DNA of 38,933 bases from Rubritepida sp. (GCA_028291455.1 JAQGHY010000318.1:1-38933); one strand, 5' to 3'. Positions 12,051 to 21,660 are shown, numbered from the stretch's first letter. Made by a program: numbers and translations. Notes: generated from the letters alone by a model not told the origin.

Positions 12051-12986
12051 TTACATTGCGGGACGTACCCGCCGCGCTCCCCCAACCTGGAACCTCGAAA
12101 GATACGCCGGAACCAACGCCTCGACGGCACTAGGCGTGAGGCCCAGATCGGCGAGGGTCAGCGCGCCGGGCGCAACCACGTTGTCGTGCGACAGAAGCAG
12201 GAGCTGGTCCCGCGTCAGCGGCGGATTGGGCAGGAACTCGCAGATCCGGGCCTGGAAGGCGGCCAGGCCGTTCGGGATGTTGACCAGCCGGCGGTTCCGC
12301 CCCGTCGTCTTCAGGATGAAGGCCAGCAACTCCCGAAAGGTCCAGGCGCGCGGCCCGCCCAATTCGTAGATTTGTCCCTCAGTGGCCGGCTGAGCCAGTG
12401 CGGCCATCACCGCAGCAGCCACATCGCCCACGAAGACCGGCTGGAAGCGTGTGTCCCCGTGGATCACGGGCATGATGGGCAACAGCATCGCCATCTGAGC
12501 GAAGCGATTGAAGAAGGCGTCGCCCTCGCCGAAGACGATGGAGGGCCGCAGGATCGTGGCCTTGGGGAAGGCGGCCAGCAATTCCGCCTCGCCTTCCGCC
12601 TTGCTACGGGCATAGAGGCTGCCGCTCGAAGCGTCCGCGCCGATTGCGGAGATATGCACCACGCGCTCCACCCCGGCTGCCTGGGCGAGCCGGCCGATTC
12701 GCCCCACGCCCTCGGCCTGGACTGCGCGGAAATTGCCATGCAACAGCCCGACGCAGTTCACGACGACCCCGGCATCCTCGACGGCGCGGGCCACGCCCGC
12801 CTCATCCGTCACGTCCGCCGCGAGTCCCGCGATCTGTCCCACGCGGCCCATGGTGTGCATGCCGCGCGCACCGAGGGGGTCGCGCGTGACGACGCGCACG
12901 ACCCAATCCTCGCGGGCCAGCCGCTGCACCACCTGCCGGCCGATGAAGCCCGCACCGCCGAATACCGTCGCTACCTTGCGCATCAT
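12051..12986 (-). CDS. NDUFA9-like NAD(P)-binding protein (atypical SDR)
   Basis: A 311-residue NAD(P)-binding Rossmann protein of the complex I NDUFA9 subfamily of atypical short-chain dehydrogenases. In mitochondria NDUFA9 is an accessory complex I subunit that holds NADPH; the bacterial homologues are mostly uncharacterised. The dinucleotide motif VFGGAGFIGRQVVQRLA is at the N-terminus, followed by VNCVGLLHGNF, VERVVHISAIGAD, YARSKAEGEAELL (YxxxK-like) and LRPSIVFGEGDAFFNRFA. ATG 12986 is preceded by GGAGGG at a 5-6 base spacing; a second ATG follows at 12983. The C-terminal half (RRLVNIPNGLAAFQARICEFLP) is typical of the subgroup. No complex I genes lie nearby. Confidence 0.88.
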   Translation of the reverse strand: MMRKVATVFGGAGFIGRQVVQRLAREDWVVRVVTRDPLGARGMHTMGRVGQIAGLAADVTDEAGVARAVEDAGVVVNCVGLLHGNFRAVQAEGVGRIGRLAQAAGVERVVHISAIGADASSGSLYARSKAEGEAELLAAFPKATILRPSIVFGEGDAFFNRFAQMAMLLPIMPVIHGDTRFQPVFVGDVAAAVMAALAQPATEGQIYELGGPRAWTFRELLAFILKTTGRNRRLVNIPNGLAAFQARICEFLPNPPLTRDQLLLLSHDNVVAPGALTLADLGLTPSAVEALVPAYLSRFQVGGARRVRPAM

Positions 12987-13060
12987 CAAAGCCCTCCGTC
13001 TCAAGATCACATACGAGTGCGCGCGGGCAGCGCCAAGCACCGCTTGTGCATTCCCCTGGG

Positions 13061-13089
13061 TTGACGGCTTCGCACGCCGCGTCTAATCC
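13061..13089 (+). promoter_or_regulatory. Predicted sigma-70 promoter of tRNA-Leu
   Basis: TTGACG at 13061-13066, a 17-base spacer, then TAATCC at 13084-13089, ending 25 bases before the tRNA 5' end. Spacing and distance are what a stable-RNA promoter should show. It may also drive nrnC, which begins 61 bases after the tRNA. Confidence 0.6.
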
Positions 13090-13114
13090 CCGGCTCACTT
13101 CGCCGCATAGAAAT

Positions 13115-13202
<88 letters not shown>

Positions 13203-13263
13203 CCCCTTAATTCTTCCTGCAGCGTAAGTTCCCCGACCTGCGGGAAGCTTTAAGGCATCCGAT

Positions 13264-13902
13264 ATGGCGAAGACCCTCTTCACCCCCGCCGGCGCGATCC
13301 ATCTGCACCGCCAGGACCTGCCGCCGGATATCAGCCTCGGCCCTGCCATTGCGGTCGATACCGAGACCATGGGCCTCGATCCGCGCCGCGACCGGCTTTG
13401 CCTCGTGCAGCTCTCCTCGGGCGACGGCACCGCGCATCTCGTCCAGATCTTCCCCGGCGGCGGCGATTCGCCGAACCTCGTGCGGGTGATGGAGGATCCG
13501 GCCTCGGTGAAGCTGTTCCATTTCGCCCGCTTCGACGTGGCCGCGCTCTATGCGGGAATCGGCGCTACCGTGGCGCCGGTCCGCTGCACGAAGATCGCTT
13601 CCAAGCTGGTGCGAACCTACACCGACCGGCATGGCCTCAAGGATCTCTGCCGCGAGTTGCTGGGCGTCGATATCAGCAAGCAACAGCAGACCAGCGACTG
13701 GGGCGCCCCAGACCTCACCCCCGAGCAATGCGCCTATGCCGCGAGCGACGTGCTGCATCTGCACGCCCTTTGGGCGCGGCTGGAGGCGCTGCTGATCCGC
13801 GAGGGCCGGCTGGCCATCGCGGAGGACTGCTTCCGCTTCCTGCCGACGCGCGGGAAGCTGGACCTGATGGGCTACGTCGACCCCGATATCTTCGCGCACT
13901 GA
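13264..13902 (+). CDS. nrnC: NrnC-type 3'-5' exoribonuclease (RNase D-like)
   Basis: A 212-residue DEDDy exonuclease. It consists of the catalytic domain only, without the HRDC domains of full RNase D. This matches NrnC, the alphaproteobacterial enzyme that degrades 2-5 nt RNAs to mononucleotides, replacing oligoribonuclease. The active-site acids are in VDTETMGLD (Asp32, Glu34), HFARFDVAAL, and the final Tyr/Asp motif YAASDVLHLHAL. LVRTYTDRHGLKDLCRELLGVDISKQQQTSDWG is the usual motif II/III linker region. It follows tRNA-Leu by 61 bases and may be cotranscribed with it. It converges on hpf, 45 bases away. In many relatives this gene sits next to the kdsD/lpt genes in the same direction; here it lies at the other end of that cluster, inverted. 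Confidence 0.88.
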   Translation: MAKTLFTPAGAIHLHRQDLPPDISLGPAIAVDTETMGLDPRRDRLCLVQLSSGDGTAHLVQIFPGGGDSPNLVRVMEDPASVKLFHFARFDVAALYAGIGATVAPVRCTKIASKLVRTYTDRHGLKDLCRELLGVDISKQQQTSDWGAPDLTPEQCAYAASDVLHLHALWARLEALLIREGRLAIAEDCFRFLPTRGKLDLMGYVDPDIFAH

Positions 13903-13947
13903 CGCCTGCGGGGAGAGTGCACAGCACCCTCCCCCTCGGTACGGCGC

Positions 13948-14550
13948 TTATCCTGCCGCGGCAGTATCGATCCAGCCAACATGGCCGTCCTGGCGGCGGT
14001 AAACCACGTTGATCACGCCGTTCGACCGGTTGCGGAACACGATCACCGGACTGCCCGCGAGATCCAGCCGCATCGTAGCCTCGCTCACGGTGAGCTGATG
14101 CAGCTCCGCCAGAGGCTCGGCCACCACGGCGGCATGATCGGCCCCGTTGACCGCCTCAGCGGGCTCCTCCGTACCCTCCTCGGCCGGCAGCACGTATTCG
14201 CGCAGCATCTCCTCGGGTTCGCGTTCCGTCGCCTGGCTTCGGGCATGTTCGTTCACGCGGCGCCGGTAGCGCCTGAGGCGCTTGGCCACATGCGCGGCCG
14301 CCTCGTCGAAGGCGCGGTGCGCGTCCACCCCCTGCCCTTCGCCGCGCATGATCAGGCCGCGTCCGGCATGGAGGTTGATGTCACAGGCGAAATGTCCGCC
14401 CGCGCTACCCTTGGCATCCTTCCGGAAGGTGACCCGCGCCTCGAGGGCGTGGTCGAAATACTTCCCGGTAATGGTGCCCAGTCCATCTTGGACATGGGTG
14501 CGCAGGGCATCGCTGGTGGAGACCTGCTTGCCGGCGACAGTGATATGCAT
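13948..14550 (-). CDS. hpf: Ribosome hibernation promoting factor, long form
   Basis: A 200-residue HPF/RaiA protein that binds the ribosomal decoding centre and pairs 70S ribosomes into inactive 100S dimers in stationary phase. The N-terminal domain MHITVAGKQVSTSDALRTHV has the standard start and the DALR helix; basic residues in RLRRYRRRVNEH follow. After an acidic linker (EREPEEMLREY, EEGTEEPAEA) the C-terminal dimerisation domain has LTVSEATMRLDLAGSPVIVFRNRSNGVINVVYRR, the feature of long HPF. ATG 14550 has an AGGAAAG ribosome site about 7 bases upstream. It lies 217 bases downstream of rpoN on the same strand, the conserved rpoN-hpf order. The usual next gene, ptsN, is absent. Confidence 0.95.
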   Translation of the reverse strand: MHITVAGKQVSTSDALRTHVQDGLGTITGKYFDHALEARVTFRKDAKGSAGGHFACDINLHAGRGLIMRGEGQGVDAHRAFDEAAAHVAKRLRRYRRRVNEHARSQATEREPEEMLREYVLPAEEGTEEPAEAVNGADHAAVVAEPLAELHQLTVSEATMRLDLAGSPVIVFRNRSNGVINVVYRRQDGHVGWIDTAAAG

Positions 14551-14767
14551 GTGGTGACTTTCCTTTCCTGAGATCCGTCGAGGATGTTCACGAAGGCGGT
14601 CCGGCTTGATTTCCGCTCTGGCGGCGTCGGCCAACCTGCTGGAATCAACGTCCATCAGCAGCATTGGCTTCCTGGCCAGCCCGAAATACCCGTCGCCAGA
14701 CCACAGCCGATCCATTCTCAACGGCCTCTCTCGTCCAGCCGTCATCCGGCCAGCAGGGGGATGCCCT

Positions 14768-16225
14768 TCAGGCCGTGACGGCCTTGTCGCGCTTGCGCTG
14801 CACCGATGATGGGATGCGCATCGCTTCCCGGTATTTGGCCACCGTGCGCCTTGCGATGTCCACACCTTCTTCACGCAGCCGTAATACGATCGCGTCGTCG
14901 GAAAGCACGGTTTCGGCGGTTTCGGCGTGCACCATGCCCCGAATCCGGTGCCGAACCGCCTCCGCTGAGACGGTTTCGCCCCCGGCGGTGCCTTGGATCG
15001 CGGTCGTGAAGAAGTATTTCAGCTCCAGCATGCCACGCGGAGTCGCCATGTATTTGTTCGCGGTGACGCGGCTCACGGTGCTCTCGTGCATCTCCACGGC
15101 CTCTGCCACGTCGCGCAGGATGAGCGGGCGGAGGAAGGCGACGCCATGCCGGAAAAAACCGTCCTGCCGCCGCACGATCTCGGAGGCCACCTTCAGGATC
15201 GTGTTGGCCCGCTGCTCCAGGCTCTTTACCAGCCAGTTGGCGCTTTGCAGTTGCTCGGCGAGGAAGGTCTTCTGCTCGCGATCCTTCATGCCGACGATGG
15301 CGCGGGCGGCAAAGCCCCGGTTGACCAGCACGCGCGGCAGCGTCTCCGGATTGAGCTCCAGCACCCAGCCGCCATCATGGGTCGCACGCATCAGCACGTC
15401 GGGCTGCAAGGCCGTGAGCGGGCCGTCGTCGCCCCCGGCGCCGGGCTTGGGATCGAGCCGTTTCAGCTCGGCCACCATTTCAGCCAGGTCCTCGGCATCG
15501 ACGCCGCAGACCTCCATCAGCGCGCGCGTTTCGCGCCGCGCCAGGAGTGGAAGATTGTCGAGCAGCCGCGCCATATAGGGATCGTAGCGGCCGGCTTCCT
15601 CGAGCTGGGCGGCCAGGCATTCGCGGAGGTCCGCGCAGAACATGCCGGTCGGCTCGAAACGCTGCATGGCGCGGCGCACGCGCTCGACCACCGTGACCTC
15701 GCAGCCGAGCTTCTCCGCCAGGGCTGCTGCGTCCAGCGTGAGGCGCCCGGACGGTTCCAGCATGGCGAGCAGGGCGGAGCCGATCAGCCGGTCCCGCGCA
15801 TCGTCGAAATTCAGCCGGATCTGCTCGGCGAGGCGTTCGCGCAGGGTCGGCCCCTGCCCGGCCATATCCTCGATGCCGCTGAGGTCGTCGCTGAAATCGG
15901 CGCGCCCGCCGGCGCCGATGCTGGGGGTATAGGCCTCCCCCTCGTCCATCACGTTGGAATAGTCGACGTCGAGCGGCGCGGCATCGCCGATGGACAGGGT
16001 GTCGGCGCTGGCGGCGGTGGCGGAATCGGCCACCGGCGCGACCGGTGCGGTGAGGACCGCGCGCGTCTCATCACGCTCCAGCAGCGGATTGCGCTCCAGC
16101 TCCTCCTCAACGAAGGCGATCACCTCCATGTTGGAGGACTGCAGGAGCTTGATCGCCTGCCGCAGCTGCGGCGTCATCACCAGCGATTGCGATTGGCGCA
16201 GATCGAGGCGCGGGCCCATCGCCAT
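14768..16225 (-). CDS. rpoN: RNA polymerase sigma-54 factor
   Basis: Sigma-54 directs RNA polymerase to -24/-12 promoters that need an AAA+ activator, classically nitrogen, motility and carbon-uptake genes. The product is 485 residues. Region I at the extreme N-terminus is LDLRQSQSLVMTPQLRQAIKLLQ, Gln/Leu-rich as expected. Region II is acidic, with a core-binding domain (GPTLRERLAEQIRL) after it. The HTH region includes DVAEAVEMHESTVSRVTANKYM. The diagnostic RpoN box reads ARRTVAKYREAM close to the C-terminus and should contact the -24 element. It begins at ATG 16225, 74 bases after lptB; a strong hairpin fills that gap. Placement between lptB and hpf is conserved in alphaproteobacteria. Confidence 0.97.
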   Translation of the reverse strand: MAMGPRLDLRQSQSLVMTPQLRQAIKLLQSSNMEVIAFVEEELERNPLLERDETRAVLTAPVAPVADSATAASADTLSIGDAAPLDVDYSNVMDEGEAYTPSIGAGGRADFSDDLSGIEDMAGQGPTLRERLAEQIRLNFDDARDRLIGSALLAMLEPSGRLTLDAAALAEKLGCEVTVVERVRRAMQRFEPTGMFCADLRECLAAQLEEAGRYDPYMARLLDNLPLLARRETRALMEVCGVDAEDLAEMVAELKRLDPKPGAGGDDGPLTALQPDVLMRATHDGGWVLELNPETLPRVLVNRGFAARAIVGMKDREQKTFLAEQLQSANWLVKSLEQRANTILKVASEIVRRQDGFFRHGVAFLRPLILRDVAEAVEMHESTVSRVTANKYMATPRGMLELKYFFTTAIQGTAGGETVSAEAVRHRIRGMVHAETAETVLSDDAIVLRLREEGVDIARRTVAKYREAMRIPSSVQRKRDKAVTA

Positions 16226-16266
16226 GGCTAGGCGGCCCGCGAAGCGGAACCGCTATCCCGTGGCCT

Positions 16267-16299
16267 GGCCAGCCACGATCCACGCTCGTGGATCATGGC

Positions 16300-16300
<1 letters not shown>
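16267..16300 (-). other. Intercistronic hairpin between lptB and rpoN
   Basis: GATCCACG (16277-16284) is the perfect complement of CGTGGATC (16287-16294) with only CT between, and the flanks GGCCA (16267-16271) and TGGCC (16296-16300) extend it. It begins at the lptB stop codon. There is no U-run on the leftward strand, so it is unlikely to be a full terminator. It may stop 3' decay, act as an RNase site, or set a different rpoN level from lptB. Confidence 0.45.
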
Positions 16301-17108
<808 letters not shown>

Positions 17109-17112
<4 letters not shown>

Positions 17113-18155
17113 CGCGTATTTCCTTGAGATGGCGTCGCCCGCTGGGTGCGCGGCGGCGTAGTGGTCCGCCCGGGTGAAGGAGTCGGCGCCGGGCTGATCC
17201 CCTGCGAGCCCGGCTGTGCCGGCCCGGCCGCCGCGCCCTGCGCCTGGTTCGGCACGATCAAGCCCTGCACGCGCTGCCCCGGCTGCGAGATGATGCGGGA
17301 TACACCGGTGTTCAGGTTCACCAGCGCCTCGCGGCCGTTCACATGATTGTCGCCGCGGGTGATGCGGACGTTGCCCAGCACGCGAGCCAGGCCCGTCCCG
17401 GCTGAATAGACGCCGCGATCGCCGCGCACCACTTCGGTCGCGGTGCGAATCTCGACATTGCCGAAGAGCTCGACGCGATCGATCCGACCCTGGCCCGGCG
17501 GCGGCCCGGCGGCGCCTTCGGTGCCGGGACGCACCGGCGTCGGCGCGCGCATCGAAACCGGCTGCCCGGCTGGTGCCGCAGCCGGCGTGGCCGGCGGATC
17601 GTCCAGCATATAGGCGACGAGCGTATCGGCTGCGATGCGCCGCCCATCCTGCGTCACGACCAGGGCATTGCCGCGCCCCACGGCCATATGCCGCTGGCTC
17701 CAGTATTCCAGGCTGTCGCGCGCGGTGATCACCTGCTGCGGCGTCGTGTAGCTGATGTTGCGCCCGGTCAGCACCAGCACCGCCTGGTCCATGTCGTATA
17801 CGGCGCGGTCGCCGGTGGCGATATCGGTCTCGGTCGTGATGCGGACGTTGCCCTCCGCCTCCATGCGCCAGATCTCGTTGCCACCCGAAAGCGGGGTCTC
17901 GCCCGGTGCGGCGGGGGCAGGCGCCGCGGCGGCTCCGGCTTGCGGGCGATAGCGGGCGAGCTGCCGCGCGGCGTCCACCGTGGTGCCGTCGCGCACCGAG
18001 CGCGCATTGCCGCGGGCGACGACGACCTGATCGTTCTGCCGCCACTCGATTCCGTCATCGGCGGTGATATCCACCGGGCCGCCCTTGGACATGTCGACGC
18101 CCTGAGCCGAAGCCAGAACAGGCAGGAGAACGAAGGCCGCGAGGAGGCGTCTCAT
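17109..18155 (-). CDS. lptA: LPS transport periplasmic protein LptA (OstA-like)
   Basis: Periplasmic bridge protein with the beta-jellyroll OstA/LptA_N fold that carries LPS between LptC and LptD. The signal peptide is MRRLLAAFVLLPVLASAQG. Recognisable OstA repeats are PVDITADDGIEW...VVVARGNARSVRDG, GNVRITTETDIATGDRAVYDM and VELFGNVEIRTATEVVRGDRGVY followed by LARVLGNVRITRGDNHVNG. At 348 residues it is far longer than enterobacterial LptA (about 185). The excess is two Ala/Pro-rich inserts (around residues 70-90 and 165-200) and a Pro/Thr/Gln-rich C-terminal tail. Its ATG overlaps the lptC stop by 4 bases (ATGA), and its own stop overlaps lptB. Cotranscription is certain on layout. Confidence 0.93.
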
Positions 18156-18832
18156 TGCTGGCGCCCCTCGAGCACGGCATGCGCGCGGCCGGTAAAGATC
18201 ATCACGGCGCCGCGGTCCTGCAGGTCGAAGCCCTCGGATTCGATGGTGCCGAAGGAGCCCTGGGCCTGGGTCGGCCGGTCGCCGTGGGCGGTTCCTGCGT
18301 CGATCTGCACGGAAGCCGCCTGGGTGCGGAACAGCATGCCGCCATCGTGGAAAATGCGAACGTCGCCTTCGAGGTCTAGATGCTGCGCGGGCTTGTTGTA
18401 CACGCCGTTATTGGCTTCGACATAAACCCAGGCTCCGTCGTTCAGCAGGATATCCCCACGCGGCTGGTCGAGCAGCATGATCTCCTCCTGGCCCGGCTGG
18501 CGCGCCGTTCGCGAGGTGATGGTGTAAGGCCGGCCCAGCTCGTCCACGCCCTGGAAGCGGGGCGCGACCAGCTGCAGCGCCTCGGGCACGAGCACCGGGC
18601 CACGGCGGAAGGAAAGCCGGCCGTCGCGTCCTTCGAACTCGGGCCAGAGCAGCAGCAGGGCCAGCAGGCCAGCCGCCGCCATCGGCAAGGCGAGCTTCAT
18701 CACCTGCACCAGCCGATGCCGCCGCACGATCGCGCCCGCGCTCGGCACGTACCGCAGCCGCGAGGGCGTCAGAACGTGCCGCCGCTCCGGCAGCGGGGTG
18801 CCGAAATCGGCGCGGCGAACCTTTTCGCTCAT
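18152..18832 (-). CDS. lptC: LPS export protein LptC
   Basis: Inner-membrane-anchored periplasmic protein that accepts LPS from LptB2FG and passes it to LptA. The product is 226 residues. A cytosolic N-terminus rich in Arg is followed by one transmembrane helix at about residues 47-63 (LALPMAAAGLLALLLLW). The OstA-like periplasmic domain follows: VAPRFQGVDELGRPYTITSRTARQ, ILLNDGAWVYVEANNGVYN, and HLDLEGDVRIFHDGGMLFRTQAASVQIDAGTAHGD, the conserved core of alphaproteobacterial LptC. Its ATG overlaps the kdsD stop by one base, and its stop overlaps the lptA start (ATGA). The long cytoplasmic stretch before the helix is common in this class. Confidence 0.94.
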   Translation of the reverse strand: MSEKVRRADFGTPLPERRHVLTPSRLRYVPSAGAIVRRHRLVQVMKLALPMAAAGLLALLLLWPEFEGRDGRLSFRRGPVLVPEALQLVAPRFQGVDELGRPYTITSRTARQPGQEEIMLLDQPRGDILLNDGAWVYVEANNGVYNKPAQHLDLEGDVRIFHDGGMLFRTQAASVQIDAGTAHGDRPTQAQGSFGTIESEGFDLQDRGAVMIFTGRAHAVLEGRQQ

Positions 18833-19815
18833 CAGGCGACACCCAGGCGCAGCAGGTCGTGGATGTGCAGCATGCCGATCGGCCGCTGCGCGCCATCCAC
18901 CACGAAAAGCGCGGTGATGCTGCCCTCGTTCATTAGGCGCAGCGCCTCGGCTACGAGGGTCTCAGGCCGGATGGTGCGCGGCTGGGCCGTCATGATCTCG
19001 CCGGCGGGACGGGTGAGCAGACTGGCGCTCGCCCCGGAGCGCAGGGCGCGGCGAAGATCGCCATCGGTGATCACGCCGATCAGCTTGCCGTCCGCATCCT
19101 GGATGCCGAGGCAGCCGAAGCGCTTGGCCGTCATCGCCACCAGCCCCTCGGCCATAGGGAGGCTGGGAGGCGCGAGCGGCACTTCCTCGGGACCGTGCAT
19201 GACGTCGGATACGCGCTGGAGCCGCGCGCCCAGCTTGCCGCCGGGATGGAAGACCCGGAAATCCTCTGGTCCGAAGCCATGCCGCGTCAGAAGGGCTACG
19301 GCCAGGGCATCGCCCATAGCCATCTGCATCGTCGTCGAGGTGGTGGGGGCAAGGCCGTTGGGGCAGGCTTCCTCGGCAGGCGGCAGGACCAGCGCCACAT
19401 CGGCGTCGCGGCCGATCGTGCTGTCGGGCCGGCCGACGATGGCCACCAGCGGAATGCCAAAGCGCCGCGTATGGGCGACGAGATCGCCGAGCTCGACCGT
19501 CTCACCGGAATTGGAGATGGCCAGCACGGCATCGCCGCGCACGATCATGCCGAGGTCGCCGTGGCTGGCTTCCCCCGGATGGACGAACTGCGCGGGCGTT
19601 CCGGTCGAAGCCATGGTGGCGGCGATCTTGCGTGCGACATGGCCGGACTTGCCCATGCCGGAGACCACGACGCGGCCGGTTGCACCGGCGAGCAGCAGGA
19701 CCGCTCGGTCGAAGCTGGCGTCGAGGCCTTCGGCCATCGCGGTCAGCGCCTGAGCTTCGAGAGCAAGGACGCGGCGCGCGGTGTCGAGGCTGGAAAGGGG
19801 GGGTATCTGGTCCAC
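18832..19815 (-). CDS. kdsD: D-arabinose 5-phosphate isomerase (KpsF/GutQ family)
   Basis: Converts ribulose 5-phosphate to arabinose 5-phosphate, the first committed step toward KDO, the inner-core sugar of LPS. The product is 327 residues. The N-terminal SIS domain has VVVSGMGKSGHVARKIAATMASTGTPAQF, HGDLGMI, ISNSGETVEL and TTSTTMQMAMGDALAVAL. Two C-terminal CBS domains follow (VMHGPEEVPLA... GVITDGDLRRAL and IMTAQPRTIRP... ALFVVDGAQRPIGMLHIHDLLRLG). The start codon is GTG at 19815 with no strong ribosome site; no better upstream start is visible. It heads the leftward kdsD-lptCAB-rpoN-hpf series, coupling KDO supply to LPS export. Confidence 0.94.
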   Translation of the reverse strand: MDQIPPLSSLDTARRVLALEAQALTAMAEGLDASFDRAVLLLAGATGRVVVSGMGKSGHVARKIAATMASTGTPAQFVHPGEASHGDLGMIVRGDAVLAISNSGETVELGDLVAHTRRFGIPLVAIVGRPDSTIGRDADVALVLPPAEEACPNGLAPTTSTTMQMAMGDALAVALLTRHGFGPEDFRVFHPGGKLGARLQRVSDVMHGPEEVPLAPPSLPMAEGLVAMTAKRFGCLGIQDADGKLIGVITDGDLRRALRSGASASLLTRPAGEIMTAQPRTIRPETLVAEALRLMNEGSITALFVVDGAQRPIGMLHIHDLLRLGVA

Positions 19816-19910
19816 TGCGCATCTATGGGGGGGCGGCCCAGGGGGGTCAAGGCAAGGATCGTGCCAAAGGGTTACCGCGAGGAAACCGAGGGTGCTCGAC
19901 AGGAAACTGG

Positions 19911-20429
19911 TCAGATTTTCTCGGACACGCGAATCGCGACTTTGCAGCCGAATTTGATGGCGGCCGACAGAAACCGGTAGCCGGGCGTCAGTTCCGCCTC
20001 GTTGGCCAGGCCGATGTCGCGGTGTTCCAGCTCCTCGGCCCGGAAGCGGCCGATATCCGACCGGAGCGCCGATTCATCGTCGCCTAGCGCGACTTCCTGT
20101 GCGGCATAGTGCTCATCGATCGCCTCCTCGACGGCGACGGTGCAGGCCATGGCCGCCCGCGAACCGAACGCGGCCGTGGCAGCACCCAGCGCGAAGCCGG
20201 CGACATGCCAAAGCGGCAGCAGCGCGGTCGGGCGGACGCGGCGTGTGGCGATCAGGCGCGAGAAAGCGTCGAGATGCTCCTGCTCCTGTTCCTGCATGTG
20301 CTGGATGGTGGCCTCGTGCTTGGTCCCGCGCAAAACGGCCAGCTGGCCTTGGTAGATACGCTTCGCACCATATTCCCCAGCATGATCCACGCGGATCACC
20401 TCTTCCAGGTAGCGGCGGGGCGTGGTCAT
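19911..20429 (-). CDS. coq7: Demethoxyubiquinone hydroxylase
   Basis: Diiron monooxygenase that performs the late C6 hydroxylation in ubiquinone biosynthesis, at the inner membrane. The product is 172 residues. The two repeated halves each provide carboxylate/histidine ligands: RVDHAGEYGAKRIY, EQEQEHLDAF, VEEAIDEHYAAQ and FRAEELEHRDIG, the Coq7 ExxH pattern. A hydrophobic stretch in the middle (WHVAGFALGAATAAFG) is typical. It starts at ATG 20429, overlapping the stop of the DsbB-like gene by 4 bases (ATGA), so the two are translationally coupled. Ubiquinone is the electron acceptor of DsbB, so the pairing makes functional sense. Confidence 0.95.
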   Translation of the reverse strand: MTTPRRYLEEVIRVDHAGEYGAKRIYQGQLAVLRGTKHEATIQHMQEQEQEHLDAFSRLIATRRVRPTALLPLWHVAGFALGAATAAFGSRAAMACTVAVEEAIDEHYAAQEVALGDDESALRSDIGRFRAEELEHRDIGLANEAELTPGYRFLSAAIKFGCKVAIRVSEKI

Positions 20430-20911
20430 GCACGGAGTTCCTTGCGGGCGAAGGTCCAGGCCAAGGCGGCGAGGCCCAGCCCGTAGATGAGGTTCATGCC
20501 CGCCATGGAAAGGGGCAGCCCTGGGATCAGGAACGTTGCCTGATCGCAGGGCTTGTTAGGCACCGCGGACAGCGAGGCCAGCAGATCGTCGATGCTGGCG
20601 CCGGCTCCCGCGCTCGGCGCCTGGCATCCGGGCAGCGGCGACGGCCACCAGCCGAATTCCACGCCCATGTGGAAGGCCGCCACGACCGCCGATGCGGCGG
20701 CTGCGAGGCCGGCGAGGCGCAAAGCCCACTTCCTCAGCACCGGCCGGCGCGCAACGAGGGCCGCGATCAACGCGAACCCGGCCGCGAACCAGTACGGCCA
20801 GCGCTGCCAGAGGCAGAGTTCGCACGGCGCGAGGCCGAACCAGCCCTCGGAAGCGCGGGCGAAGAGCGGCGCGGCGAGCGCCAGGACGAGAATGAGGAGG
20901 GCACCGGGCAT
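20426..20911 (-). CDS. dsbB: Disulfide bond formation protein B family
   Basis: Four-helix inner-membrane protein that reoxidises a periplasmic DsbA-like thiol oxidase and passes electrons to quinone. The product is 161 residues. Hydrophobic helices alternate with two periplasmic loops, the first carrying CELC (Cys30-Cys33) in LAPCELCLWQRWPYW, the second carrying the cysteine pair in LPGCQAP and NKPCDQA. The last helix ends TFARKEL. ATG 20911 puts the first helix at the N-terminus; an in-frame TTG at 20980 would add 23 polar residues ahead of that helix and lacks a ribosome site, so I reject it. The stop overlaps the coq7 start. It is divergent from a GST gene with an 81-base gap. Which DsbA partner it serves is not visible. 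Confidence 0.87.
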   Translation of the reverse strand: MPGALLILVLALAAPLFARASEGWFGLAPCELCLWQRWPYWFAAGFALIAALVARRPVLRKWALRLAGLAAAASAVVAAFHMGVEFGWWPSPLPGCQAPSAGAGASIDDLLASLSAVPNKPCDQATFLIPGLPLSMAGMNLIYGLGLAALAWTFARKELRA

Positions 20912-20992
20912 GCCCTCGTTGTCGTCCTCCACGCCCGGTTTCGCAATCGCGCCAGGCACGCCTAGTTTCGGCAACCGCAAAGGAACACGTGA

Positions 20993-21619
20993 ATGCTGAA
21001 AATCTGGGGCCGCGCCAGCTCGTCCAATGTCATGAAGCTGCTGTGGCTCTGCGAGGAGGTGGGCATCCCCTATCAGCGGGTCGATGCCGGCGGGTCCTTC
21101 GGCGTCACCACGGAGCCGGCCTATCTCGCCATGAACCCCAATGCGCGGGTGCCAACGATCGAGGAGCCGGATGGCTTCACGCTATGGGAGAGCAATTCGA
21201 TCTGCCGCTATTTGGTCGCCACCCATGCGCCCGGCGACCCCCTGCATCCGGCGGATCCCCGCGCCCGGGCACGGATCGAACGTTGGATGGACTGGCAGCT
21301 CGGCCATCTGAACGGGCCGATGAGCATGCTCTTCATCACCCTGATCCGAGTGCCCGAAGCCAAATGGGATCGCGCAGCCCTGGCGGGCTTTCGGGATGAG
21401 ACGGAAGCCTTGTGGGACATGGTGGAAGCTGCGCTGGGCGAGGCCCCATACCTCGGCGGCGATTCGCTGAGCCTCGCGGATATCGCGCTCGGACCTTATC
21501 TATATCGCTGGCTGAACCTGCCGATCACGCGCAAGGCGCAGCCCCGGCTGGCGGCATGGCACGGGCGTCTGATGGAGCGGGTGGGATTTGCCCGCCATGT
21601 TGCGGTACCGATGTCTTAA
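20993..21619 (+). CDS. Glutathione S-transferase family protein
   Basis: A 208-residue GST with an intact two-domain layout. The N-terminal thioredoxin fold starts MLKIWGRASSSNVMKLLWLCEEVG; the Ser-rich segment RASSSN is where the catalytic Ser/Tyr normally lies. The cis-Pro loop is NARVPTIEEPDG and the gamma-Glu-binding motif is WESNSICRYL. The helical C-terminal domain contains LSLADIALGPYLYRW. The start ATG 20993 has AGGA 8 bases upstream. Neighbours give no substrate clue; it is divergent from dsbB-coq7. Unlike the GST-fold protein at 5162-5830, it looks like an ordinary soluble GST, probably acting on electrophiles or serving as a glutathione-dependent reductase. Confidence 0.87.
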   Translation: MLKIWGRASSSNVMKLLWLCEEVGIPYQRVDAGGSFGVTTEPAYLAMNPNARVPTIEEPDGFTLWESNSICRYLVATHAPGDPLHPADPRARARIERWMDWQLGHLNGPMSMLFITLIRVPEAKWDRAALAGFRDETEALWDMVEAALGEAPYLGGDSLSLADIALGPYLYRWLNLPITRKAQPRLAAWHGRLMERVGFARHVAVPMS

Positions 21620-21660
21620 CCGACTGAATCCGAAGGGTTATCTGGCGCAACCGTGCGGGC

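Noticed and set aside
14551..14767. In-frame upstream extension of hpf
   Set aside because: Conserved HPF N-terminus begins at MHITV (14550) with a good ribosome site; the extension has no family match.
17113..18045. Apparent N-terminal half of a fused 581-residue LptB
   Set aside because: It is lptA read in another frame; the real lptB starts at TTG 17112.
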